The notes: generated by a model not told the origin, from the letters alone. DNA of 64,000 nucleotides from Rhodobacterales bacterium (GCA_002747035.1 PDRZ01000026.1:1-64000); one strand, 5' to 3'. Shown: positions 43,638 to 54,393, counted from the stretch's first letter. Translations and numbers: made by a program.

Positions 43638-45731
43638 CTATTCGGCGGCCTCAGGGATTTTGATCACAGGGGTCATCTCACCAAGCACATCGTCGGCCAG
43701 GTGGCATTTGACCTGATGGCCATCGGCCAGATGACGCACGGGGGGCACCTCTTGTTCGCACAAGTCCCCGGCCACCTTTTCCTTCCAACGGCACCGCGTC
43801 TGGAACGGACAGCCCGGCGGCGGGTTCATGGCCGAAGGGATATCTCCCTCCAACACGATATGTTCCTTTTCGATCTTCGTGTCGGCAATGGGCACGGCCG
43901 ACAGCAACGCTTCGGTATAGGGGTGATAGGGGGGCGCGAAGACCTGATCCGTGCTGCCCAGTTCCACCACATGTCCAAGATACATGACCATGACCCGATC
44001 GCTGAGATAGCGCACAATCGACAGATCATGCGAGATGAACAGCAGGGTTGTCTTCTCTTCGCGTTGAATTTCCATTAACAGATCGGTCACCGCCGCCTGA
44101 ACCGACACGTCCAGCGCCGATACGGGTTCGTCGGCGACCACGATCCGGGCGCCACCTGCAAAGGCACGGGCGATGCCCACGCGCTGTTTCTGGCCCCCCG
44201 ACAATTGTCGGGGCATACGGTCGGCAAAGGCGCGGGGCAGTTTGACCAGATCGAGCAGTTCCAACATGCGGTTGCGGCGGGCGTCGTCATTGTCGCCAAT
44301 TTGGAAAATCTCAAGCGCACGAATGAGTTGGCGGCCAACGGTCATGGAGGGGTTGAGCGTGTCGAACGGGTTCTGGAACACCATCTGAACATCCGCGACG
44401 GTTTGGGTGTCGCGGTCTTGGATCGCCGTCGCCTCGATATTGTTGCCATCCAGCAGGATTTCGCCATCCGTCGCGGTTTCCAGCCCCATCAGCACCTTGG
44501 CGAAGGTGGATTTACCGCACCCGGATTCCCCGACAATGGCCAGGGTTTCGCTTTCATGGGCCTCAAATGACAGGGTTTCGTTGGCTTTCACCACCTTCCT
44601 GTTGCCTCCGCCAAACAGGGCGTTGGCCGCAACTTCGTAGTATTTCCTGAGGTTGTCCATTTTCAGAACCACCTTGCCGATTTCCGCTTTTTCCTTTTTT
44701 TCTCCGACGGTTATCGGCGCGTTCCAATCAATCTCCTGATATTTCAGACAGCGGCTTTCATGGGTGCTGTCGCCTTCGACATCCTCCATGGGAATGAACC
44801 CCTGATCACAGCGCCGCTCTTCGAAATAGTCGCAGCGCGGGCCAAAGTTACAGCCCGGAGGCCGTTCATGGGGCAGGGGGAAGTTGCCGGGGATCGCCAC
44901 CAGCGGGCGGGCGTTCTTGTCCGCACCGGGCAGGGGGATCGAGCGGAACAGCGCCTGTGTATAGGGGTGCTGCATGTTGTTGAACACGGTTTCGATGTCA
45001 CCGCGTTCGACCGCTTCGCCGGAATACATCACACAGATCCGGTCACAGGTTTCAAGCACAAGCCCAAGGTTGTGGGAGATGAAAAGCATTGATGTTCCAT
45101 ACTTTTTTCCCAAATCCCTGACCAGTTCGACCACCGCCGCTTCGACCGTCACGTCAAGCGCGGTGGTGGGTTCATCCAGGATCAGCAGCGCAGGTTTGGA
45201 CATCAGGGCCATGGCGATGACGATGCGTTGCTGTTGTCCGCCAGAGAGCTGGTGAGGGAAGGATTTCAGAATCCGCTCGGGGTCGGGAAGTTTCACGTCC
45301 GTGACCACCTCGAGTGCGCGTTGACAGGCTTCTTCCTCGGTCACGCCTTCGTGGATCATCGGCACTTCCATCAACTGTTTGCCGATCCGCATGGCGGGAT
45401 TCAATGAGGCCATAGGCTCTTGATAAATCATGGCAATTTCGTTTCCACGAATATCGCGAAGGTCTTCGTCGGACATCTGGGCCATGTCGCGGCCCTTGAA
45501 TTTGATCCGCCCGCCGACGATGTGGCCGTTCTTGCCCAAATCGCGCATTATGCCCAGCGCCACGGTGGATTTGCCACAGCCGGATTCGCCAACAAGGCCG
45601 ACCGCCTCGCCGGGGGCCACCTTGACCGAAAAATCCATCACCGCCGGGATTTCCCGCAGCCGGGTAAAGAAGGAAATCGAGAGTTTGTCGATTTCAAGGA
45701 TGGGGCCCTGATAGTCCAGAATCTTAGACAT
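43638..45731 (-). CDS. fused two-cassette ABC transporter ATPase (peptide/opine type)
   Basis: A 697-residue protein with two complete nucleotide-binding domains in one chain, like a DppD-DppF or GsiA fusion. NBD1 (about 1-330): GLVGESGCGKSTVALG Walker A, LSGGQQQRIVIAMAL signature, LILDEPTTALD Walker B, then a C-terminal oligopeptide-type tail with CDYFEERRCDQGF. NBD2 (about 355-690): AIVGESGCGKSTFAKVL, LSGGQKQRVGIARAF, IVVADEPVSALD, and a Cys-rich tail with CPFQTRCRW. Such tails can bind an Fe-S cluster in relatives. The start is ATG 45731. It powers the two permeases upstream in the operon. Confidence 0.93.
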   Translation of the reverse strand: MSKILDYQGPILEIDKLSISFFTRLREIPAVMDFSVKVAPGEAVGLVGESGCGKSTVALGIMRDLGKNGHIVGGRIKFKGRDMAQMSDEDLRDIRGNEIAMIYQEPMASLNPAMRIGKQLMEVPMIHEGVTEEEACQRALEVVTDVKLPDPERILKSFPHQLSGGQQQRIVIAMALMSKPALLILDEPTTALDVTVEAAVVELVRDLGKKYGTSMLFISHNLGLVLETCDRICVMYSGEAVERGDIETVFNNMQHPYTQALFRSIPLPGADKNARPLVAIPGNFPLPHERPPGCNFGPRCDYFEERRCDQGFIPMEDVEGDSTHESRCLKYQEIDWNAPITVGEKKEKAEIGKVVLKMDNLRKYYEVAANALFGGGNRKVVKANETLSFEAHESETLAIVGESGCGKSTFAKVLMGLETATDGEILLDGNNIEATAIQDRDTQTVADVQMVFQNPFDTLNPSMTVGRQLIRALEIFQIGDNDDARRNRMLELLDLVKLPRAFADRMPRQLSGGQKQRVGIARAFAGGARIVVADEPVSALDVSVQAAVTDLLMEIQREEKTTLLFISHDLSIVRYLSDRVMVMYLGHVVELGSTDQVFAPPYHPYTEALLSAVPIADTKIEKEHIVLEGDIPSAMNPPPGCPFQTRCRWKEKVAGDLCEQEVPPVRHLADGHQVKCHLADDVLGEMTPVIKIPEAAE

Positions 45732-45880
45732 TAACTTTTCCCTGTTGGAGCAGAAACGGGGGGGTGACTTTTGCGCCGCAAAGGGGCACCGCAAGGGCAC
45801 CCCTTGGTGACGTTTGCAAACCTTGGGTCGGATTAACCACTGGCGTTCTTCCCGTTTTCCGTTTCTTTATCTTTGCATTG

Positions 45881-45904
45881 GGGCGGCAGGCAGGTCCGCC
45901 GCCC
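45881..45904 (-). other. intergenic hairpin between permease and ATPase genes
   Basis: GGGCGGC (45881-45887) pairs with GCCGCCC (45898-45904). It sits between the second permease stop and the ATPase start in the operon, a common place for mRNA-stabilising or partly terminating hairpins. A second pairing, AAGGGG/CCCCTT, lies near 45780-45805. Confidence 0.4.
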
Positions 45905-45914
45905 GGGGCGTGCG

Positions 45915-47612
45915 TCAGTCGCGCAGCGATTCTTCGCGCAGACCGTCGGCCAGCAGGTTCAGACCCAGAACAAGGGTCAGAAGCGCAAAGGCAGGCGGCA
46001 GGGCAGGGTGCGGATAGATCGAAAGCAGTTTACGGCCTTCGTTGATGGTTGACCCCCAATCCGGGCTTTCCGGAGGCAGGCCAAGGCCAAAGAAGCCAAG
46101 CGTCCCCAGAAGGATGGTGGTATAGCCAATCCGCAGACAGAAATCGACGATCAGAGGCCCGCGCGCATTGGGCAGGATTTCCCACAGCATGATGTACCAT
46201 GGCCGTTCGCCCCGGGTCTGGGCCGCCGCGACGTAGTCGCGCGTCTGGATATCAAGCGTCAGGCCGCGCACGATACGGAACACCGTGGGCGAATTGACAA
46301 AGACCACCGACACGAACACCACCAGGATCCCGCCGGGGATCGAAATCGGATCGGCAAAGGCGGGCCAGACATGGACCGGCGTGCCCTTTTGCGAGATGAT
46401 CATCAGATAGAGCAGCGACAGCGGCACCATGGTGATCAGCAGGTTGCGCATGTTTTTGGCCGGCTGGGTGCGGAACCGGGAATGGATCAGCACGGCCACG
46501 AAGACCAGAGGGAACACAAACAGCACCACTGCCATGAAGTTGGGCAGGCCGGTCTTGATGATCTCGGGGGTCACCAGAAGATAGAACAACAGGATCACCG
46601 GGAAGGCGAGGATCAGGTTGGCGAGGAAGCTGAGGAATGTGTCCAGCCTGCCTCCGTAATACCCGGCCGGAAGCCCAAGCGTGATCCCGACCATGAAGGC
46701 AAACAGCGTCGCCAGCGGCGCAATCGCGATCACGATGGTTGACCCCGCCACCATGCGCGAGAACACGTCACGCGCCAGGTTATCGCCACCCAGCAGGTAA
46801 TAGGGGTAATCCCCGGCCCCGGCACCACGCATGGGCGTGCCGGGCAGTTTGTTCTTCATCCCCGACAGCTGGCCCAGCGCATCATGGGTGGTGATCCAGT
46901 CAAAGAGACCAACAAAGACCGCGGTGAACACCCAGAACATCACCAGACCAAAGCCGATCATGCCAATGGTGCTGTCAAACAGTTTGCCATAAAGCCCAAG
47001 CCGCCGTTTAAAGGTGATGGACAGGGAAAAGAGCGCGATGAGCGCGATCCAGACTGGCAGGAAGCGCATCAAGATCGACACCATGATGCCGCGCCCCTGT
47101 AACACGCTCAGGCGGCGCATCCGGTCCAGCTCTTCCGCCGGGGGCAGGTCGTCGCCCATGGCCACCACCGCATCGCGATACCCAGTCCCGGCAAAAAGCA
47201 GGGTCCAGACCAGCCAGAGTCCGATCAGCGCGGCAATGCCGGTGATGGCGTATTTGAACAGGGTGGTCAGCATGGCCACCGGATCGTCAAAGAACTGATC
47301 CATGAACCACGCCAATGCCGCCGTGAAGCCACCAATCGTGGCAATGCCGATCACCACGTTGATCATGCGTGCCATGGGGATGAGGTTGCCGCCGTGGGCA
47401 AACACGCCGAATGCGTAGGTAAACCCGACGCCCAGCAGGAACAGCACCGCCATGCCATTGGCGATCACAAAGGCGGTGCGGGGCCGCGACGCTGCCACCG
47501 CCAGCAGCATGGCACAGACACCGGTCAGCAGGGCAATCGCGGCAAGGGTTGCAAGAGGAAGGCCAAAGCCCGCGCCATAGGCACCAAACCAGGTAAGAGG
47601 TTCCATATCCAT
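45915..47612 (-). CDS. ABC transporter permease, enlarged DppC type
   Basis: A 565-residue permease, about twice the usual DppC size. The C-terminal half (about 270-560) is an ordinary BPD_transp_1 domain with the EAA-type loop (DYVAAAQTRGERPW near 475) and ends with GLGLPPESPDWGSTINEG. The N-terminal half (1-260) holds about six extra transmembrane spans (LATLAAIALLTGVCAMLLAV, MINVVIGIATIGGF, GITGIAALIGLWLVW and others). A 50-residue loop joins the two parts. The extension has no match I recognise. The gene starts 15 bases after the first permease stop. Confidence 0.85.
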   Translation of the reverse strand: MDMEPLTWFGAYGAGFGLPLATLAAIALLTGVCAMLLAVAASRPRTAFVIANGMAVLFLLGVGFTYAFGVFAHGGNLIPMARMINVVIGIATIGGFTAALAWFMDQFFDDPVAMLTTLFKYAITGIAALIGLWLVWTLLFAGTGYRDAVVAMGDDLPPAEELDRMRRLSVLQGRGIMVSILMRFLPVWIALIALFSLSITFKRRLGLYGKLFDSTIGMIGFGLVMFWVFTAVFVGLFDWITTHDALGQLSGMKNKLPGTPMRGAGAGDYPYYLLGGDNLARDVFSRMVAGSTIVIAIAPLATLFAFMVGITLGLPAGYYGGRLDTFLSFLANLILAFPVILLFYLLVTPEIIKTGLPNFMAVVLFVFPLVFVAVLIHSRFRTQPAKNMRNLLITMVPLSLLYLMIISQKGTPVHVWPAFADPISIPGGILVVFVSVVFVNSPTVFRIVRGLTLDIQTRDYVAAAQTRGERPWYIMLWEILPNARGPLIVDFCLRIGYTTILLGTLGFFGLGLPPESPDWGSTINEGRKLLSIYPHPALPPAFALLTLVLGLNLLADGLREESLRD

Positions 47613-47627
47613 GATCTAAGCCCTCGC

Positions 47628-48716
47628 TTAAGATACGCGGATGCGCGGGTTGAGGAAGACATAGCCGATATCGGAAATCAGCTGTGTCATGAGAACAACG
47701 ACAACAGAGACCACCGACACCCCAAGCAGGAGTTCGATGTCATTGTTGCCCGCCGCCTGGACCAGGGTCCAGCCAAAGCCTTTGTAGTTAAAGAGCGTTT
47801 CAACAATCACCACGCCGTTCAACAGCCACGGGATTTGCAGCATGATCACCGTAAACGGGGCGATCAGCGCGTTGCGCAGGGCGTGTTTCATGACGATGTT
47901 GCGAAAGCTGACGCCTTTGAGCCGTGCGGTGCGGATATATTGCGCTGTCATCACCTCGGCCATCGAAGCGCGGGTCATGCGGGCAATATAGCCCATGCCA
48001 TAAAGCGAAATGGTCAGCACCGGCAGGAAGAAGTTGTTGAAGTTCGCGCCGTCCATGGCCGAGGTGGCGGTGCCCTTGAACAGGGTCCTGCCTTCGATCA
48101 GCCCGGCCTCGGCCAGCATCGGCGAGAGGCCAAAGCGTGAGCTGGCCAGCAAGGCGATGAAGATCACCCCCGACACGTATTCCGGCGTGGCCGTGGTGGC
48201 GATGGAAAAGGTCGACAGGGTGCGGTCGGTGGCCGACCCTTCGCGCATCCCCGCCAGCACCCCGACGATCAGCGCCGACGGCACCATGAGCAGCATGACC
48301 CAGAGCATGAGCCAGCCGGTCAGCCCAAGGCGCACGCCGATGATCCTGGTCACCGATTCCCTGAAAACGGTGGAATGGCCCCAGTCCCCCTGAAGGATGC
48401 CACAGAACCGCGGTGCCTCTTCCGGTGTCATACCAGGGCGGATACAGCGGCCCAGTACCTTGCCGTCGTCGTTCGGTTCGCCAACAAACCCGGGCATCAC
48501 GCCCAGCCATTGGCCGTATTTCACCGGCAGGGGTTGAAGATACCCCCGGTTGGCGAGATAGCTTTCGACCTGTTCATCCGACATCCGGAAGTTGCCTTGG
48601 GTTTTGGCAAGCTTTTCCAGGTTCGGATAAAGGTTGGTCAGGAAGAAGACGATGAACGTCAGGCATAGCGCCGTGAGGAGCATGACCCCTAACCGGCGTA
48701 AGATGAACAGTCCCAT
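47628..48716 (-). CDS. ABC transporter permease, DppB type
   Basis: A 362-residue inner-membrane permease with six spans and the EAA loop IRTARLKGVSFRNIVMKHALRNA (core ARLKGVSFRNIVMKHALRNA). The N-terminal region RRLGVMLLTALCLTFIVFFL is the usual start of DppB proteins. It pairs with the enlarged permease, 15 bases away. It follows the substrate-binding gene by about 125 bases. Confidence 0.9.
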   Translation of the reverse strand: MGLFILRRLGVMLLTALCLTFIVFFLTNLYPNLEKLAKTQGNFRMSDEQVESYLANRGYLQPLPVKYGQWLGVMPGFVGEPNDDGKVLGRCIRPGMTPEEAPRFCGILQGDWGHSTVFRESVTRIIGVRLGLTGWLMLWVMLLMVPSALIVGVLAGMREGSATDRTLSTFSIATTATPEYVSGVIFIALLASSRFGLSPMLAEAGLIEGRTLFKGTATSAMDGANFNNFFLPVLTISLYGMGYIARMTRASMAEVMTAQYIRTARLKGVSFRNIVMKHALRNALIAPFTVIMLQIPWLLNGVVIVETLFNYKGFGWTLVQAAGNNDIELLLGVSVVSVVVVLMTQLISDIGYVFLNPRIRVS

Positions 48717-48841
48717 GGGGAGCCCCTGTCAGGTTGGTGAATGGCGGGTTTCCTGAACGCCCCCCGTCCGTTTTTGCCGGCGCACCTCTGCCACCGGACG
48801 AAAAGGGCGCGCGGAGACCCCCGCACGCCGGTTGGGTTACA

Positions 48842-50509
48842 TCAGGCCTTGATGCCCCATTTGTAGATCTGCGGCAGATAGGCAATGTGCATATCCACAC
48901 CCACAAGAGTGTCCTTGTGGTGACGCTGGATCGAGCGCCAGTAGGGTTGGCAGGCGACGCCTTCGTCGATGATGATGGCCTGGATCCGGCCCATCACCTC
49001 GCGGCGCTTGTCGGCATCGGCCAGGCTGTTGGCTTTGGCCAGCAGCGCGTCGAATTCGGCGTTGGACCAGCCAAATTCGTTCCAGGCCTCGCCCGATTTA
49101 TAAGCCAGGCCCAGAACCTGTGTCCCCAGCGGGCGGTGGTTCCAGTTGGTCGAGGAATAGGGGTATTTCGCCCAGTCGTTCCAGAAGGTCGAGCCGGGCA
49201 TCACGGTGCGCTTGACCTTGAACCCTGCATCGCGCAGCTGGGCCGCCACCGCATCGGTGGTATCCTTGCGATAGCCGCCGTCGATCGAGATGATTTCATG
49301 TTCGAAATCCAGCATACCCGCTTCTTCCATCAGCGCCCTGGCCTTGACCGGATCATAAGGCGTGCGGGTCACGGCGGGATCATGTTCCGGGTGGATCGGA
49401 CCCACGTGACAGTTGTCACCGGTCAGACCGTTATTGGCATAGCCCAGCTCAAGACAGACATTGTTGTCGATGGCCATTTGCAGCGCCTGGCGTACTTTCT
49501 TGTCCGCATAAGGCGTCTTGCCGTCGATTTCAGCCAGCTGGTTGGGACGGATCACGATGGTTGCGCCCGAAACCACGGTCGATCTGGTCAGACCAAGCGA
49601 ATCCATGATGTCGATGAACTCGCCCTCGGATTCCCAGTTCATGTCGATCTCGTCGGCCTCGAAGGCGGCAACGAAGGCCGCCGGGTCGGTGCCGTAATCG
49701 ATGAATTCGATCCGATCCAGATGACCGCCTTTGCCCGCCGCATAGCCCCACCAGTCGTGGTCTTCGTTGCGTACCAGCACGCCCTTGACGCCCACTTCGA
49801 GGCTTTCGGGTTTCATGTAGCCGGTGCCGACCGGGTTGCCCAGCATGTTGTCGGCATTGAACGAGCTATGCACGATGGCCGCCGGATAGTCGGCCATGCC
49901 CGGAACGATGGTGATGTCGGGGCCAGCCAGGGACAGCTTCACGGTGTGGCTGTCGACAACGGTGATGCCGCCTTTGCGCGCCTTGCCGGTTTCCGCATCC
50001 ACCAGCGTACCCATGCGGGCGGCCATGGAGTTGCCTTCCACCGACTTGTCACACCAGCCTTCGATATTGCGGGCCACGTCTTCGGCGGTGAAATCGTCGC
50101 CGTTGTTCCATTTGACGCCCCTGCGCACAATCAGCGTGTATTCGGTGGCGTCGTCATTGGCTTCCCAGCTTTCCAGCAGCATGGGCTCAAAGGAGCCGTC
50201 GCTGTTGTATTCAACAAGATATTCCAGCCAGCCGGCGGTGTAGGTCGCGATCTGGGTCCAGTCATAAGTGCGCGGGTCCTTGAGGGCGCGCACCTCCATC
50301 TGCATCCGTACAGAGCCACCTTTCCGGGCCTGGCCTGCCGCCTGGGCCGGTTCGGCACCAATCAGCCCATAGGCCGCGACCGAGCTCAGACCCAATGCGG
50401 TGGTGCGGGCCAGAAACTCGCGCCGGTCAAGCAGACCGGCCTTGTGTTCCCTGGCGTACATCCTGGCGGCTGGATGGATGGACTTGTGAGTGGTGGGGGG
50501 CGTCATCAT
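48842..50509 (-). CDS. ABC transporter substrate-binding protein, family 5, Tat-type signal
   Basis: A 555-residue periplasmic binding protein of the SBP_bac_5 (peptide/opine/nickel) family. The N-terminal [19 protein letters not shown] (about residues 28-46) has a twin-arginine motif, so folded export through Tat is likely; the signal ends near QAAG. Family elements are [38 protein letters not shown] and the terminal [12 protein letters not shown]. It is the first gene of the importer operon, after a 518-base gap that holds repeat copy C. Confidence 0.9.
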   Translation of the reverse strand: MMTPPTTHKSIHPAARMYAREHKAGLLDRREFLARTTALGLSSVAAYGLIGAEPAQAAGQARKGGSVRMQMEVRALKDPRTYDWTQIATYTAGWLEYLVEYNSDGSFEPMLLESWEANDDATEYTLIVRRGVKWNNGDDFTAEDVARNIEGWCDKSVEGNSMAARMGTLVDAETGKARKGGITVVDSHTVKLSLAGPDITIVPGMADYPAAIVHSSFNADNMLGNPVGTGYMKPESLEVGVKGVLVRNEDHDWWGYAAGKGGHLDRIEFIDYGTDPAAFVAAFEADEIDMNWESEGEFIDIMDSLGLTRSTVVSGATIVIRPNQLAEIDGKTPYADKKVRQALQMAIDNNVCLELGYANNGLTGDNCHVGPIHPEHDPAVTRTPYDPVKARALMEEAGMLDFEHEIISIDGGYRKDTTDAVAAQLRDAGFKVKRTVMPGSTFWNDWAKYPYSSTNWNHRPLGTQVLGLAYKSGEAWNEFGWSNAEFDALLAKANSLADADKRREVMGRIQAIIIDEGVACQPYWRSIQRHHKDTLVGVDMHIAYLPQIYKWGIKA

Positions 50510-51027
50510 TATCTCCCTGTGACACTTGAATTCTCTAAAGCGTTCGCCCTTTCACCTGAGACAGGGAAAAGAGCGAAGGCAGCGCGACATTTATGTGTTT
50601 CGCGCGTCCTGCCAAAAACCCGTGAGTCAGGTTTTTGGCAGGACGCTTTAAAGCGTTTCCGGGTATTGCTGGGTCACAGCAATAGCTGGAAGCGCCCACA
50701 CTCCTGATATGTTGCGCGGCATTTTCCACATCACGCTGGTTCAACGTAATGCAGAAACGCTTTAGGTGGTTTTGCCCGGCTTTTGCCGGTTCGCGACATT
50801 TCATTTTGCGGCCCCGGGTGGTCGGAGCCGGACATGCCGCATGTGATCCCTCTTTTGTCGTGTTCCTGTTTCATTCGGCACGTTTTTTTCCCGCGCGTCA
50901 ATGAGGGGTATCGGTATTCCCGGTAAAAAAGCGACATTTTCAGAGTTTAAAAGCGACATGCCCCGGGGGGCGGGATTATGCCCCGATGAAAACCGGTTTT
51001 GCGTCAAGTCGTGTGGAGTCGCGTGTT
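50510..51027 (-). other. long leader region of the ABC importer operon
   Basis: No gene seen. 50537-50764 is repeat copy C. The rest has two AAAAGCGACAT repeats (50924-50938 and 50947-50960) and a GCCCCGG/GGGGGC stretch. The AraC gene lies upstream on the same strand, so its product may act here, but I see no defined operator. Confidence 0.4.
50537..50764. repeat. palindromic repeat mosaic, copy C (modules X, Y, W, Z)
   Basis: The longest copy. X is 50537-50580 (GTTCGCCCTTT and AAAAGAGCGAA arms). Y is 50588-50650 with the perfect 17-bp stem, GCGTCCTGCCAAAAACC at 50604-50620 against 50630-50646. W is 50650-50694, with TATTGCTG/CAGCAATA at 50664-50684. Z is 50721-50764 with TTTCC/GAAACGC ends and the shared CAACGTAATGC. 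Copies A and B contain subsets in the same relative orientation, although Z precedes Y in copy A. Unlike A and B it is not at a gene's 3' end. Confidence 0.85.
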
Positions 51028-51831
51028 TTAACCCGCGCGGCGCAGATCCGTGGGGGAATGCCCGGTGTGGTGATGCACGAACCGCGTGAAATAGGCGGGG
51101 CTGCCAAATCCGAGATGTGCGGCGATCTGGCGGAAGGGGTGGTCGGTTGAGCAGAGCAGATCGCGGGCGGCGTACAGGCTGCGTTCGGTCAGGATGTTGG
51201 CGGCGCTTGTTCCGGCCGAAGATTTGCAGCACCGGGCAAGGTGGGTTGGCGTCACGCCGAGGATCTCCGCATATTGCGCCATGGAGCGGCCGGACCGATA
51301 GTGGCGCACCACGAGATCACAGAACCGGGCCGCCAGCCGCGCGTCGGCGCGGGCGGGCGGTGCCGGAGGTCTTTGGGCCAGCGCCCGGTTCATCCAGACC
51401 GCGATCAGCACGACATGGGCTGTCATTGCGGCCTCATGCAGCGGTTCCTGGATCTCTGATTCCATCGACGCGGTTTCAATCATGCGCGACAGATCGGCCT
51501 GATCATGCAGGTCGCGCACCCGCAATAGCGCCTCGGTTTCAGGAAGCAGGCCCGAGAGCGTGGCATCTGTGTCGGGAATGCGGATGATATGGCCCAAGGG
51601 CTTGACCCCGGCATCCACCGAAAACAGGGTGTTGGCCGGGACATAAATCAGGCTGTGCGGCCCGAACCGGGTTTCGCGTCCGCGCAACACCGCGCGACCC
51701 TGACCCCGGGTGATCCACAGGATCACGGCGTGTTTGCGGCTGTGTTGCAGGGAAAGCCGCCACTGGCGTCCGGCCAGACTGCGGGCCAGCGGCGAAAGGG
51801 TCGGGCAATTGGACAGGTCAACACTGGTCAT
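51028..51831 (-). CDS. AraC-family transcriptional regulator
   Basis: A 267-residue regulator. The N-terminal cupin-like domain (about 20-90, with ILWITRGQGRAVLRG and HSLIYVPANTLF) senses an effector. The C-terminal two-helix-turn-helix domain has MAQYAEILGVTPTHLARCCKS and then FRQIAAHLGFGSPAYFTRFV, the AraC consensus. It is upstream of the ABC operon on the same strand and is the likely local regulator of it. The AT-rich 51832-51949 gap holds its promoter. Confidence 0.9.
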   Translation of the reverse strand: MTSVDLSNCPTLSPLARSLAGRQWRLSLQHSRKHAVILWITRGQGRAVLRGRETRFGPHSLIYVPANTLFSVDAGVKPLGHIIRIPDTDATLSGLLPETEALLRVRDLHDQADLSRMIETASMESEIQEPLHEAAMTAHVVLIAVWMNRALAQRPPAPPARADARLAARFCDLVVRHYRSGRSMAQYAEILGVTPTHLARCCKSSAGTSAANILTERSLYAARDLLCSTDHPFRQIAAHLGFGSPAYFTRFVHHHTGHSPTDLRRAG

Positions 51832-51949
51832 GGCCGGACCATAGGGATTTTGTTCGTATTTGTAAATTAGCCCCGCCTTTTTTCGATATATTCTCGTGAA
51901 AAAATCCGTTTTGTGAATGTTTCGCAGGTGATCCGTTTCAGGTTTCCGA

Positions 51950-52822
51950 TCAGATCCCGGGGCTGTGGCGCAGCCAGTTTTTCATACGGGCGCGAAACCA
52001 TGTGCGTTGGCGTTTGGCATATTGGCGCGTGGCGATGGTGGCGGCCTTTCGGGCCTGATCCAGCGTCAGCTCTCCGTTCAGATGGGCCATCAGTTCGGGC
52101 GCGCCAATGGCACGGGAGGACGGGCGCGCGGGGTCATAGGTGGCAAGGTTGGCACGGGCCTCGTCCAGCGCGCCCCGGGCCAGCATCAGGTCAAAGCGCC
52201 GTTCGATCCGGGCGGTCAGCCAGTCGCGCGGCGCGTCAAACAGGATCGGCGTCACCCGGTCCAGCGGCAGCAGCGGCGGTGGTGTATCATCCTGCCAGGC
52301 GGCAAGGCCGCGCCCGGTGGTTTGCAGCACCTCCCAGGCCCGTTGCACCCGCATCGGATTGAGCGTGTCGATGCGGGCGCGGGTGGGCGCGTCCAACTGG
52401 TTCAGCATGGTTTCAAGATCCGATTGGCGCAGACTGTCCGCCGCCGCCCGGATCGGGGCCGGGGTCGGCGGAATGTCGGCCAGCCCTTCGGTCAGAGCCG
52501 TGAAGTAAAGCCCGGTGCCGCCCACGATAATGGGCCGGTCGCCGTCCAGCATCGGAGCCAGATCGCGCAACCAATGGCCCACGGAATACTCCTGATCCCA
52601 GGCCACGTGACCATAAAGCGCATGGGGTGCCAGGGCCAGATCCGACGCCGGGGGGCGGGCGGTCAGCACGTCCCAGTTGCCATAAACCTGCAACGCATCG
52701 GCATTCAGGATCACGCCCCCCTGAACCTGCGCGATCTCTAACGCCAGCGCGGATTTGCCCGAGGCCGTGGGCCCGGCAATCAGAACCGGGCGCGCCGGAT
52801 CAATGTCATCAAGTTGCACCAT
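51950..52822 (-). CDS. miaA: tRNA dimethylallyltransferase
   Basis: Adds the isopentenyl group to A37 of tRNAs that read UNN codons. The 290-residue protein has the P-loop [18 protein letters not shown], the [16 protein letters not shown] segment, the H-x6-D-x4-Y type [20 protein letters not shown] region, [13 protein letters not shown] and the C-terminal [16 protein letters not shown]. Divergent from pyrH across about 140 bases. Confidence 0.95.
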   Translation of the reverse strand: MVQLDDIDPARPVLIAGPTASGKSALALEIAQVQGGVILNADALQVYGNWDVLTARPPASDLALAPHALYGHVAWDQEYSVGHWLRDLAPMLDGDRPIIVGGTGLYFTALTEGLADIPPTPAPIRAAADSLRQSDLETMLNQLDAPTRARIDTLNPMRVQRAWEVLQTTGRGLAAWQDDTPPPLLPLDRVTPILFDAPRDWLTARIERRFDLMLARGALDEARANLATYDPARPSSRAIGAPELMAHLNGELTLDQARKAATIATRQYAKRQRTWFRARMKNWLRHSPGI

Positions 52823-52964
52823 GGTGCCAATTTACCCCGAAACGCGGGGAAAATTAAGCAGGCAGCAGCAGAAATCGTGCAAGGGTACAATCACGTATTG
52901 AAACCGCCCCCGGTTTACGACATTTTGCGCACAGCTTTCCAACACCGATACGGAGCCCAGACGC

Positions 52965-53696
52965 ATGGACAACGCCGACCAGCCCGCGACCAAATTCAAC
53001 CGTGTCATGCTCAAGATTTCGGGCGAGGCGTTGATGGGGGATCAGGGGTTCGGGCTGCACCCGCCCACGGTGCAGCGAATCGCCGAAGAGGTGAAATCGG
53101 TGCATGACCTTGGTGTCGAGATCTGTATGGTGATCGGCGGCGGCAACATTTTTCGCGGCCTTCAGGGCAGCGCGCAGGGCATGGAACGCACCACTGCCGA
53201 TTATATGGGGATGCTCGCCACCGTGATGAACGCTTTGGGTATGCAAAGCGCCCTGGAAGATATTGGCGTTTTCACGCGGGTGATCAGCGCGATCCCGATG
53301 GATCAGGTCTGTGAACCCTATATCCGCCGCCGCGCGGTGCGCCATCTTGAGAAAAAGCGGGTCTGTATTTTCGCCGCCGGCACCGGCAACCCCTATTTCA
53401 CTACGGATACCGCCGCCACGCTGCGGGCCAGCGAAATGTCGTGTCAGGCCATCTTCAAGGGCACCAAGGTGGACGGGGTTTATGACAAGGACCCGGTGAA
53501 ACATGACGATGCCGTGCGCTATGACACGGTCAGCTATGACGACGTTCTGGCCAAACGTCTGGGGGTGATGGACGCCAGCGCCATTGCCTTGGCGCGGGAC
53601 AACAACCTGCCCATCATCGTGTTCAGCCTGGATGAACCCGGCGGGTTCCGCGGCATTCTGGCCGGTGAAGGCACCTATACCAGGGTGGGCGGCTAA
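52965..53696 (+). CDS. pyrH: uridylate kinase
   Basis: Phosphorylates UMP to UDP; hexameric, aspartokinase fold. The 243-residue protein has [12 protein letters not shown] at the start, [41 protein letters not shown] (core [15 protein letters not shown]) and [11 protein letters not shown]. It leads the envelope cluster; frr follows after 127 bases. Confidence 0.96.
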   Translation: MDNADQPATKFNRVMLKISGEALMGDQGFGLHPPTVQRIAEEVKSVHDLGVEICMVIGGGNIFRGLQGSAQGMERTTADYMGMLATVMNALGMQSALEDIGVFTRVISAIPMDQVCEPYIRRRAVRHLEKKRVCIFAAGTGNPYFTTDTAATLRASEMSCQAIFKGTKVDGVYDKDPVKHDDAVRYDTVSYDDVLAKRLGVMDASAIALARDNNLPIIVFSLDEPGGFRGILAGEGTYTRVGG

Positions 53697-53823
53697 GACG
53701 CAGAGGCCGCTAAGGCCCCAAAGACCCACGCGTTTCGGGAAATTCTGTGTTTCAAGTTTGTCCTGAAACGGCGTAGACACATCTAAAGGGCACATACCAG
53801 GCCCGCCAAGAGGAGGCAGACCC

Positions 53824-54393
53824 ATGTCCGACGAAGAATTCATGCTGGATACCGACGATCTGGAACGGCGTATGAACGGGGCGATGAACGCGCTCAAGAC
53901 CGAGTTTTCATCCCTGCGCACCGGACGGGCCAGCGCCAATATGCTGGAACCTGTGATGGTGGACGCCTATGGCTCGCAAACCCCGATCAACCAGATCGGC
54001 ACGGTGAACGTGCCCGAACCGCGCATGGTGACGATCAACATCTGGGATAAATCGCTGGTCGGTCCGGCAGAAAAGGCGATCATGAACAGCGGTCTGGGCA
54101 TCAACCCTCAGACCAACGGCACCATCATCATGCTGCCCATCCCCGAATTGAACGAAGAACGCCGTCGCGAGCTGACTCGCGTGGCGGCGCAATATGCCGA
54201 ACACGCCCGCGTGTCGGTGCGCAACGCCCGCAAGGAAGGCATGGACCAGATCAAGAAGGCCAAATCCGACAGCAACCTTGGAGAGGATGACCAGAAATTC
54301 TGGGAATCCGAGGTGCAGGACATGACCGACAAGTTCATCAAGCTGGTGGACCAGGCGCTGGAGACCAAGCAAGCCGAGATCATGCAGGTCTGA
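53824..54393 (+). CDS. frr: ribosome recycling factor
   Basis: Splits ribosomes from mRNA after termination, with EF-G. The 189-residue protein has [39 protein letters not shown] and [29 protein letters not shown] (core [11 protein letters not shown]). The ATG is preceded by AGGAGGC. A stem-loop with GCGTTTC/GAAACGG arms lies between pyrH and frr (about 53729-53774). Confidence 0.95.
   Translation: MSDEEFMLDTDDLERRMNGAMNALKTEFSSLRTGRASANMLEPVMVDAYGSQTPINQIGTVNVPEPRMVTINIWDKSLVGPAEKAIMNSGLGINPQTNGTIIMLPIPELNEERRRELTRVAAQYAEHARVSVRNARKEGMDQIKKAKSDSNLGEDDQKFWESEVQDMTDKFIKLVDQALETKQAEIMQV

Noticed and set aside
48734-50707. 657-codon plus-strand frame opposite the substrate-binding protein gene
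   Set aside because: Shadow of a well-supported minus-strand gene; product has no recognisable domain and is rich in Gly, His and Arg as antisense frames are.
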